The notes under the pieces: model-generated | What the model saw: only the letters and a program-made list of their open reading frames with translations | Told to the model about the DNA's origin: nothing | Databases searched by the model: none | Part shown: one piece after another, positions 57,409 through 64,000 of the stretch | Numbering within the stretch: position 1 is the stretch's first letter | How the letters are laid out: each line of letters opens with the position of its first letter | Position numbers and translations under genes: made by a program | From: Stenotrophomonas indicatrix | GTDB lineage: Bacteria > Pseudomonadota > Gammaproteobacteria > Xanthomonadales > Xanthomonadaceae | Length of the DNA stretch: 64,000 nt | Assembly (NCBI GenBank): GCA_041545745.1 | Contig: CP168152.1 | Span: forward strand, 2,478,001-2,542,000 | Direction: 5' to 3'

Positions 57409-58173
57409 TCACCCGCGCAGCGTGGCGCCACCATCCACGTACAGGTCGCTCATTGCCACGTGCCCGGCCTGCTCGGACAGCAGGAACATCACTGCCTGTG
57501 CGATGTCCTCCGGCGTGGCCAGCTTGCGCAAGGGGATGCCCGCTTTATAGGTGACCGGATTGCCAGCAATCACCCGCGCCGCACCCTGCTCGTCTTCCCA
57601 CATGCCGGTCTGCATCGGGGTCAACGTGGAGCCCGGCGCAACGATGTTGCAGCGGATGCCCAGCGGCGCCAGCTCCAGGCCCAGGCAGCGGGTGAACATC
57701 GTCGCCGCCGCCTTCGAGGCCGCATAGGCGGCCATGCCATGCCGTGGCACGCCCGCCGCGTTGGAGCTGACGGTCACGATGGCGCCTTGCCGGCGCGGCG
57801 ACATCACCCGCGCCAGTGCGCGACCGACATGGAACACACCGTCGGCATTGACCGCGAACACCCTGCGCCAATCCGCGTCGCTGGTATCCACGACCTCGCC
57901 GACATGCAACACGCCAGCCACGCTGGCCGCGAGCATGATCGGCCCCACCGTGGCATCCACCTGTTCGATCAGCGCGTCCACCGCCGCACCGTCGGTAACG
58001 TCCAGTGCGAAAGCCTGCACGCGCCCATCGCCGGTCGCCAGCGCAGGCCGCTCACGATCGGTTGCCACGACCCGGCATCCTGCGTCCAGCAGCTGCCCCA
58101 CCAGCACCGCGCCGATACCGCCGGCTGCGCCGGTCACCAGCGCCACATTTCCTTCAAAACCGGTCAACTGCAC
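57409..58173 (-). CDS. entA: 2,3-dihydro-2,3-dihydroxybenzoate dehydrogenase EntA
   Basis: A 254-residue short-chain dehydrogenase with the NAD-binding TGAAGGIGAVLVGQL motif, the NAG-equivalent AASVAGVLHVGEV, catalytic Ser in VSSNAAGVPRH and the Y-x3-K pair in AAYAASKAAATMF, ending LYVDGGATLRG. In the ent operon it oxidises dihydro-DHB to 2,3-dihydroxybenzoate. The start is a GTG at 58173 with AGGAG 8 bases upstream, overlapping the entF stop by 10 bases. Assignment among SDR enzymes follows from the operon. Confidence 0.92.
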   Translation of the reverse strand: MQLTGFEGNVALVTGAAGGIGAVLVGQLLDAGCRVVATDRERPALATGDGRVQAFALDVTDGAAVDALIEQVDATVGPIMLAASVAGVLHVGEVVDTSDADWRRVFAVNADGVFHVGRALARVMSPRRQGAIVTVSSNAAGVPRHGMAAYAASKAAATMFTRCLGLELAPLGIRCNIVAPGSTLTPMQTGMWEDEQGAARVIAGNPVTYKAGIPLRKLATPEDIAQAVMFLLSEQAGHVAMSDLYVDGGATLRG

Positions 58174-61100
58174 GTTGCATTCTCCTGTTGCCTGTCCCAC
58201 TGCTGCAGGCGCGCCGACAACCAGGGTGCCAGCAGTGCCACAGCATCGCGGCCAGTCAGTTCGGCGTGCAGGAACGGCAGCTCGATGGCATCCACCTGCA
58301 GCGCATGGGCCTTCCACAGTGCGGACTGCAACTGCGGCCGTGCCTGATGATCGCGTCCGGCGCGTACATGCGCCAGCGTTCCCACGAAGGGTCGGTGCTG
58401 GTGTTCGCGGATCAGTCGATTGGTTCCGGTCACCGCCCGTACCACGCCGTCGAGCACCACCTCGGGCAGGCTGCCCAGCGCGCTGCCACCGCGCCGCAGG
58501 AAGGCGAGGATGCGCGCGCGGTCGTCCAGTTCCGGATGTGCGTCCGGGTCATGTCCGGCGATGGCCAACAGCGCCCGCAGCGCCGCGATCGGGTCGGGCT
58601 CCGGTTCGGCACGCCAGCATTCGCTGGGATAGGCATCGAGCAGCACCAGTTCGCCGACCTCGCGGCCGATGTCATGCAGGCGCACCGCCATCGCCTGCGC
58701 AAGGATGCCGCCCACCGACCAGCCGAGCAGATGGATCGGCCCCTGCGGCTGCAGCGTGATCACCCGCTGCACATAGTCATTGGCCATGGCCTCGATGCTT
58801 CCCGGCAGGGGTTGCGTGGGATCGAGCGCCGGTGATTGCAGCCCGTACACCGCGCGCATTGGCTGCAGCGCCCGCGCAAGCGCGCGATAGTTCCATGCAA
58901 TGCCCCCGGCCGGGTGCAGCACGAACAAGGGCGCCACGGTTGGCTCGTCGGACGCAGACAGCGCAATCACCGGGCCCAACGCGTGATCGGCATGTGCGGG
59001 CGGCTCGGCAATGCGTGCCGCCAGCGCGGCAACGGTTGGCTGCGCGAACAGCGCGCCGAGACCCAGCTCGCAACGCCAGCGCTGCTCGATGGCCAGCAGC
59101 AGATGCACAGCCGACAGCGAGTCGCCGCCGAGACTGAAGAAATCCACATCGACGGCCACCGGCGCTTCACGTCCCAGCGCTTGCGCGAACAGCCCGGCCA
59201 GTTCCTGCTCCAGCGGCGTGCGCGGTGCCTGCCCCGCGACCTCCTGCTGCGGCGGCTTCGGCAGCGCAGCCCGATCCAGCTTGCCATTGGCAGTCACCGG
59301 CCACTGATCCACGCCCATGAACGCAGACGGCACCATGTAGTCCGGCACCCGCGTCAGCAGATGACTGCGCAGCACCGCTGCATCGGCATAGGTCGACGGC
59401 ACATAGGCGACCAGTCGTGCCTCGCCAGGAAGATCATCGCGCAACAGCACTTCCACCCGGTCAATGCCAGGCAGCTCGCGCAACGCCGCTTCGATTTCGC
59501 CAAGCTCGATGCGCAGGCCGCGCAGTTTCACCTGATGGTCGCTGCGCCCGAGGTACTCGACAGCACCATCGGCACGCCAGCGCGCCACGTCGCCAGTACG
59601 ATAGATGCGCTCCCCCGGCAGGAACGGATCAGCCAGAAAGCGCTCGGCCGTCAGGTCGTCGCGGCCGAGGTAGCCGCGCGCCAACTGCACACCGCCGAGG
59701 TAAAGGTCACCTGCCACGCCCACCGGCACGGGCTGCATCCGTGCGTCCAGCACATACAGGCGGGTGTTCCAGACCGGAAAACCGATCGGCACCGGGCGCG
59801 AGCGGTCATCGGCCGACGCCGGCCACCAGCTCACATCCACAGCAGCTTCGGTCGGCCCGTACAGGTTGTGCAGTTCAGATTGCAATCTCGCGTGGAAGCG
59901 ATCACGCAGGGCGGCATCCAGCGCCTCGCCACTGGTGAACACCCGCCGTAGCTGCAGGTCCTGTGAGGCCGGTGCAGCCAGGAACGCATCCAGCATCGAG
60001 GGTACGAAATGTGCGGTGGTGACGCCATGCACGCGGATCAATCGCGCCAGCTCGGTCGGGTCGCGGTGTGCGTCCGGCCCCGCCAACACCAGCGTCGCGC
60101 CGCACAGCAGTGGCAGGAAGAATTCCCAGACCGATACGTCGAAGGTAGCCGGGGTCTTCTGCAGAATCCGGTCGTCGGCGCCGATGTCGTAGTGCTCGCG
60201 CATCCACAGCAGGCGATTGACGATGGCGCGGTGTTCGATCACCACGCCCTTGGGCTCGCCAGTCGAACCGGAGGTATAGATCACATAGGCCGCATCGTCG
60301 CCCATCGGGCCCGGCCAGGGTGCGGCGAAGCTCACATCGGTCCACTGCTCCGGCGGCAGCACCGGTACGTCTGCCAACCAGGATTGCACGTCGGGCTCTG
60401 CCAGCACACAGACGGGCTGCGCCGATGCCAGGATGCGCGCCAGTCGCTCAGCCGGATGGGCGAGGTCCAGTGGCAGGTACGCGCCGCCTGCACGCAGTAC
60501 CGCCAGCAGCGCCACCACCAGTTCCAGCGAACGCGGCAGCGCTACGGCGACGATGGTGCCCGCGCCCACGCCCAGCGAACGCAGCTGCGCGGCCAGTGCG
60601 AAGCTGCGCGCCTCCAGCGTGGCATGGTCCAGCGTCGTATCGCCGAACACCAGCGCCGGTGCCGACGGATCACGGTCCATGCCCTGCTGCAGCAGTTCGA
60701 CCAGGGTGGTGTCAGGCAGCGGATGGGCGGTGGCATTGAAGCCATGCAGGACCTGCTTGGATTCTTCCGGCGTGGCCAGCGGCACCGCCGCGATGTCTTC
60801 GGCCTGCAGCGCCGCCGACACGAAATGCAGCAACCGCCGGGCATGCGCCTTCACCTCGTGCAGATCGTACAGGGCGGGGTTCGCTTCAATCTCCAGATCC
60901 AGCAGGGTCTGTCCATCGCCACGGAAGCCCAGTGTCAAATCGTCCACCGGCCCGGTGCTCAGCACCTCCAGCGAGGCCTGCACACCCGGCAGCGCCAGCG
61001 GCTTGTAGAAGGGCTGTACGTTGATCAACGGCCCATGCAGGCGGTGCTGTGCGCCGACCAGCCCAAGGTCACGACGCAACTGCTCGCCACGGTAGCGGCC

Positions 61101-62042
61101 ATGCTTGCGGCCCTGGCTAAGCTGGCGCCCGATGCGCCGGCAGAATTCCTCGACGCTGTCCCCGCCGCCCGCCACCCGCAGCGGCAACACGTTCATCACC
61201 ATCGCCGGCACCCGCGCCGCGACGCTGCCCAGCCGCGCCATGTAGGGCACGCCGAGCACGACTTCCCCGGACGCGCTCATGCGGCGCACATACTCGGCGG
61301 CCAATGCAGCGAGCACATCCGGCCACGGCTGCAGCCACGATGCCGAAACCTGCAGCAGGCGCTCGCGGAGGACGCGGTCCACCGGCTGCACCCAACGCAC
61401 GGCATCGTCACTGGCAGCGGCGGTTCCGGCCAGGCCGGTGGAGGCCGGCGCGCCCTGCAGTGCCTGCAGCCACCACTGCCTGTCGGCGTCGCGGCGCGCA
61501 TCGCTGCGGTAGCTGGCATCGTCGGCCAGCACGCCCGCCAGCGCTGGCAACGCGCTACCGGTGCGGCCCGCATACAGTGCGCATACACGGTCAGTAAACA
61601 GCGCCATGCCATAGCCATCGGTGGCCAGGTGATGCACGCGCAGGTACCAGGCCCAGCGCTGGCCGCCCAGGTTGAACAGCACCTGCTGGCTCAGTCGGTC
61701 GCGGGTCGGATCAACTACGCTGGAGCGATCGGCCTGCATCGCGGCGCGTGCCGTCTGCTGCGGATCGGCCGCAGCAGCAACATCGCGCAGCTGCAGTGAT
61801 GGCACCCGCGTGGATTCATGCCATTGCACCGGCTGGCCGTCCTCGGCCTCGGCGAAACGCAAGGCCAGCGCCTCGGCCTCGGCCGCGGCCTGATTGGCGG
61901 CGGCAGTGAACGCCACTACATCCAACGGACCCTCGATCCACACCGCATGCGCGGTATTGAATGCAGGGTTTTCCGGTGCAAGCCGCTGGGCAAACCACAG
62001 CCCGGCCTGCGCCTCGGTCAGCGGCAGCGGCGATCCGTTCAT
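58164..62042 (-). CDS. entF: Enterobactin-type nonribosomal peptide synthetase EntF
   Basis: A 1292-residue one-module NRPS: condensation domain (LTEAQAGLWFAQR at the start, HHLATDG near residue 137), adenylation domain (YVIYTSGSTGEPKG near 585, YGPTEAAVDVSWWP, YRTGDVARW), peptidyl carrier (FFSLGGDSLSAV near 971) and thioesterase (LLGWSVGGIL near 1106). This matches EntF, which loads L-serine and joins and cyclises three DHB-serine units. Serine specificity is inferred from the operon. It overlaps entB' (ATGA) at its start. Confidence 0.95.
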   Translation of the reverse strand: MNGSPLPLTEAQAGLWFAQRLAPENPAFNTAHAVWIEGPLDVVAFTAAANQAAAEAEALALRFAEAEDGQPVQWHESTRVPSLQLRDVAAAADPQQTARAAMQADRSSVVDPTRDRLSQQVLFNLGGQRWAWYLRVHHLATDGYGMALFTDRVCALYAGRTGSALPALAGVLADDASYRSDARRDADRQWWLQALQGAPASTGLAGTAAASDDAVRWVQPVDRVLRERLLQVSASWLQPWPDVLAALAAEYVRRMSASGEVVLGVPYMARLGSVAARVPAMVMNVLPLRVAGGGDSVEEFCRRIGRQLSQGRKHGRYRGEQLRRDLGLVGAQHRLHGPLINVQPFYKPLALPGVQASLEVLSTGPVDDLTLGFRGDGQTLLDLEIEANPALYDLHEVKAHARRLLHFVSAALQAEDIAAVPLATPEESKQVLHGFNATAHPLPDTTLVELLQQGMDRDPSAPALVFGDTTLDHATLEARSFALAAQLRSLGVGAGTIVAVALPRSLELVVALLAVLRAGGAYLPLDLAHPAERLARILASAQPVCVLAEPDVQSWLADVPVLPPEQWTDVSFAAPWPGPMGDDAAYVIYTSGSTGEPKGVVIEHRAIVNRLLWMREHYDIGADDRILQKTPATFDVSVWEFFLPLLCGATLVLAGPDAHRDPTELARLIRVHGVTTAHFVPSMLDAFLAAPASQDLQLRRVFTSGEALDAALRDRFHARLQSELHNLYGPTEAAVDVSWWPASADDRSRPVPIGFPVWNTRLYVLDARMQPVPVGVAGDLYLGGVQLARGYLGRDDLTAERFLADPFLPGERIYRTGDVARWRADGAVEYLGRSDHQVKLRGLRIELGEIEAALRELPGIDRVEVLLRDDLPGEARLVAYVPSTYADAAVLRSHLLTRVPDYMVPSAFMGVDQWPVTANGKLDRAALPKPPQQEVAGQAPRTPLEQELAGLFAQALGREAPVAVDVDFFSLGGDSLSAVHLLLAIEQRWRCELGLGALFAQPTVAALAARIAEPPAHADHALGPVIALSASDEPTVAPLFVLHPAGGIAWNYRALARALQPMRAVYGLQSPALDPTQPLPGSIEAMANDYVQRVITLQPQGPIHLLGWSVGGILAQAMAVRLHDIGREVGELVLLDAYPSECWRAEPEPDPIAALRALLAIAGHDPDAHPELDDRARILAFLRRGGSALGSLPEVVLDGVVRAVTGTNRLIREHQHRPFVGTLAHVRAGRDHQARPQLQSALWKAHALQVDAIELPFLHAELTGRDAVALLAPWLSARLQQWDRQQENATCS

Positions 62043-62296
62043 GCCGTCTGCGAAGCCTGCAGCTGCTGCACCACCGCCCACCATTGGCGCAGCGTGGTGT
62101 GTTCGGCCAGCTGCGAGAACTCCAGTGGCAGCCCGGTGTTGCCCCAGGCCAGCACCAGTCCCAGCATGCGCATCGAATCCAGGTCCAGATCGATCAGGTT
62201 GTCATCGTCGCCGATGTCAGCCGCTTGGCAGTCCAGCACGCGGGCGACGTCGGCGCGCATGCGCTCCAGGGTCAAGGCTTCGGTCGTGGCGTTCAT
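62039..62296 (-). CDS. Free-standing aryl carrier protein EntB'
   Basis: An 85-residue acyl-carrier-like protein with the phosphopantetheine serine in DLDSMRMLGLVLAWG. In E. coli this domain is the C-terminal part of EntB; here it is a separate gene right after the isochorismatase, as described for S. maltophilia (entB'). It would carry DHB activated by EntE to the EntF condensation domain. The ATG overlaps the entB stop (TGATG) and the stop overlaps the entF start. Confidence 0.92.
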   Translation of the reverse strand: MNATTEALTLERMRADVARVLDCQAADIGDDDNLIDLDLDSMRMLGLVLAWGNTGLPLEFSQLAEHTTLRQWWAVVQQLQASQTA

Positions 62297-62928
62297 CACA
62301 ATGCTTCCAGCAGCTGGTCGGTGGTCATCGGTACGCCGCAGGTGCGGGCGATCCAGTGCAGCGCCTGGTCATGGTCGGCGCGCGAGAAATCGGCCACGGC
62401 ATCTGCCGCGATGAAGGCTTCGATGTCGCGCTGGAACGCCTCCACCGCCGTGGCGGTGCATCCGATGTGCGCGTACACGCCGGTGATCAGCAGCTGATCA
62501 CGGCCACGCACGCGCATCAGCGTTTCCAGATTGCTGCGCTGGAATGCGCTGTAGCGGTGCTTGACCAGCACATGCTCGCCCGGCGCAGGTGCCAACGCGT
62601 CGATGATCGGCTCGTGGTCGGCACGACGGCCCATGCCCGGGCCCCACAGGTCTGCCTGCAGGCCGCGGTCACGGCGGTCCTGGTCGCCGTGCTGAGCGGT
62701 GTAGAACACCGGAATGCCGTGCGTGCGGCAATGTCCCAGCAGACGCGCGATGTTGTCCACCGCCGGCCGCAGCGGCGCGTTGCCAGCATCGAAGGCGGCG
62801 AGGAAGTAGCGCTGCATGTCGTGCACCAGCAAGGCAACACGATCACGCTGGGGGCGCCAGGCGCCACGCGCCTGCGGCAGTTCCGCGGCGGTCGGCAGGG
62901 AATACGGGGCAATACGGGGCAGCGCCAT
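62296..62928 (-). CDS. entB: Isochorismatase EntB (lyase domain only)
   Basis: A 210-residue isochorismatase: RVALLVHDMQRYFLAAFDAG at the active-site Asp, VFYTAQHGDQDRRDRGLQAD, VLVKHRYSAFQRSN and GVYAHIGCTATAVEAFQRDI. It turns isochorismate into dihydro-DHB. It lacks the carrier domain of E. coli EntB, which is encoded by the next gene. TGATG overlaps join it to both neighbours. Confidence 0.95.
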   Translation of the reverse strand: MALPRIAPYSLPTAAELPQARGAWRPQRDRVALLVHDMQRYFLAAFDAGNAPLRPAVDNIARLLGHCRTHGIPVFYTAQHGDQDRRDRGLQADLWGPGMGRRADHEPIIDALAPAPGEHVLVKHRYSAFQRSNLETLMRVRGRDQLLITGVYAHIGCTATAVEAFQRDIEAFIAADAVADFSRADHDQALHWIARTCGVPMTTDQLLEAL

Positions 62929-64000
62929 CAGCGCGTTCCTCCTGTCTGTTGCAGATGACGCGCACGCAGCTGCGCGCGCAGTTCGCGGCGGCTGATCTTG
63001 CCAACCGCCGTGGTATCGAAGCTGTCCACGAAAACAATCTGATCGGGCACCTTGAACGCGGCCAGGCCACGTCCACGCATCCACGCCTTCAGCGCCGGTG
63101 CCTTGATCGCCTCGCCCTGCTGGATCACGAAGGCACAGCTGCGCTCGCCCAGATAGTCGTCGGGAATGGAGACCACGGCAGCATCGAACACGCTGCCATG
63201 GGCCAGCAGATGGTCTTCGATCTCCTCGGCAGAGATCTTTTCGCCCGCCCGGTTGATGTGGTCGCCGGCACGGCCCTGCACCACCAGGTAGCCTCCGGGC
63301 AGCTGCTGCACGCGGTCACCGGTGCGATAGAAGCCATCGTCGGTGAACGAGCGCGCATTCGCCGCCGCATCGTTGTGGTAACCGCGGATGGTATACGGGC
63401 CCCGCGTGAGCAGATGGCCGACCTCGCCTTCTGCAACTGGATTATCGTGGTCATCGACCACCCGCACCTCGTCATCGACGCTGATCGGCCGCCCCTGGCA
63501 GGCCACGATCAGTTCCTGCGGATCATCCAGCCGGGTGTAGTTGACCAAGCCTTCGGCCATGCCGAACACCTGCTGCAACGTGCATCCAAGGCCATCAATG
63601 ACCCGCCGTGCGGCCTCCGGCACCAGCTTGGCGCCACCAACCTGCAGGACCTGCAGGCTGGACAGATCGTGCTTGCTGGTCGCCGCCGCCTGCGCCCACA
63701 GCAGCGCCAGCGGCGGTACCAGACCGCAGCAGGTCACCTTCTCGCGCGCGATCAGCGGGAATGCCGCATCCGGGCCCGGGCCCGGGCTGAGCACCACGCG
63801 GGCGCCGGCGTACAGCGCACCGAAGAAACCCGGTGAACTCATCGGGAAGTTGTGTGCCGCTGGCAGCGCGACCAGGTACACGCTGTCGCGGTCTATACCG
63901 CAGATTTCGTTGCTGGCGCGGAACGAGTAGATGTAATCGTCATGCGTGCGCGGAATGAGCTTTGACAGCCCGGTGCTGCCACCGGAAATCTGCAAGAACG
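62928..64000 (-). CDS. entE: 2,3-dihydroxybenzoate-AMP ligase EntE, C-terminal part (runs off the window)
   Basis: The last about 355 residues of an adenylating enzyme, open to the window edge. It shows the P-loop-like [19 protein letters not shown], the DHB-ligase family motif [56 protein letters not shown] and the C-terminal catalytic Lys region [15 protein letters not shown]. It activates DHB and loads it onto EntB'. The first about 180 residues and the operon promoter lie beyond position 64000. Confidence 0.95.
   Translation of the reverse strand, partial: FLQISGGSTGLSKLIPRTHDDYIYSFRASNEICGIDRDSVYLVALPAAHNFPMSSPGFFGALYAGARVVLSPGPGPDAAFPLIAREKVTCCGLVPPLALLWAQAAATSKHDLSSLQVLQVGGAKLVPEAARRVIDGLGCTLQQVFGMAEGLVNYTRLDDPQELIVACQGRPISVDDEVRVVDDHDNPVAEGEVGHLLTRGPYTIRGYHNDAAANARSFTDDGFYRTGDRVQQLPGGYLVVQGRAGDHINRAGEKISAEEIEDHLLAHGSVFDAAVVSIPDDYLGERSCAFVIQQGEAIKAPALKAWMRGRGLAAFKVPDQIVFVDSFDTTAVGKISRRELRAQLRARHLQQTGGTR

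Overview
The window reads as chromosomal DNA of a Stenotrophomonas species, probably of the S. maltophilia complex, or a close Xanthomonadaceae relative. The basis is high GC with dense, often ATGA/TGATG-overlapping operons, many GTAG-headed palindromic repeats (SMAG/REP doublets) with a broken RAYT transposase beside them, an entE-entB-entB'-entF-entA catecholate siderophore operon with split EntB, and a nar/moa/mod nitrate-respiration block. No rRNA, tRNA, CRISPR array or prophage was seen. The species is inferred from this content, not from a search.

Layout. (1) 1-7.6 kb, minus strand: an STN-domain protein, a FecI-type sigma factor, a FecR-type regulator and two paralogous odd proteins (Phd/YefM-like N-terminus joined to a transposase-N-terminus-like region) lead into type II secretion genes gspG-K-L-M-D, with gspD leaving the window. 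(2) 7.7-11.5 kb: an Lrp regulator divergent from azlCD, then a single-domain Aer-like PAS protein and a diflavin reductase behind a well-formed FNR-type promoter. (3) 11.8-31.5 kb, minus strand: almost 20 kb devoted to nitrate respiration: moaA, moaCB, moeA, moaD, moaE, mobA and a small conserved gene (molybdopterin cofactor), narK2-narGHJI-PPIase-narK1, a HemN-like gene lacking its radical-SAM cysteines, an Fnr with all four cysteines, and modABC (molybdate uptake). FNR-type boxes lie before moaA, narK2 and the hemN-like gene. (4) 31.7-33.9 kb: small genes of unknown function and a hairpin-rich leader. (5) 33.6-41.5 kb: an RHS/YD-repeat polymorphic toxin with a Sec signal, its likely immunity gene, an eroded orphan RHS core fragment and orphan small membrane-protein genes, in partly lower-GC DNA. 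(6) 41.5-46.9 kb: an AraC regulator divergent from a FUSC/DUF1656/HlyD/NodT efflux operon. (7) 47-52.5 kb: an M14 carboxypeptidase-like protein and a four-gene set DUF3348-DUF802-OmpA-DUF2894 that looks like an uncharacterised MotA/MotB-type (Zorya-like) envelope motor. (8) 52.6-56.6 kb: a TonB-dependent receptor with a phytase-like exported esterase behind a possible Pho box. (9) 56.6-57.4 kb: REP doublets and a frameshifted RAYT. (10) 57.4-64 kb, minus strand: the ent operon, with entE cut by the window edge.

The most notable observations are the DUF802/OmpA motor-like operon; the tandem Phd/YefM-plus-transposase-like proteins inside a FecIR-headed type II secretion operon that has no gspH/I/J in the expected place; the HemN-like protein without its iron-sulfur cysteines; and two independent places (modC and the DUF2894 gene) where an in-frame second copy of the gene's 3' end plus a SMAG repeat sits just downstream of the intact gene.
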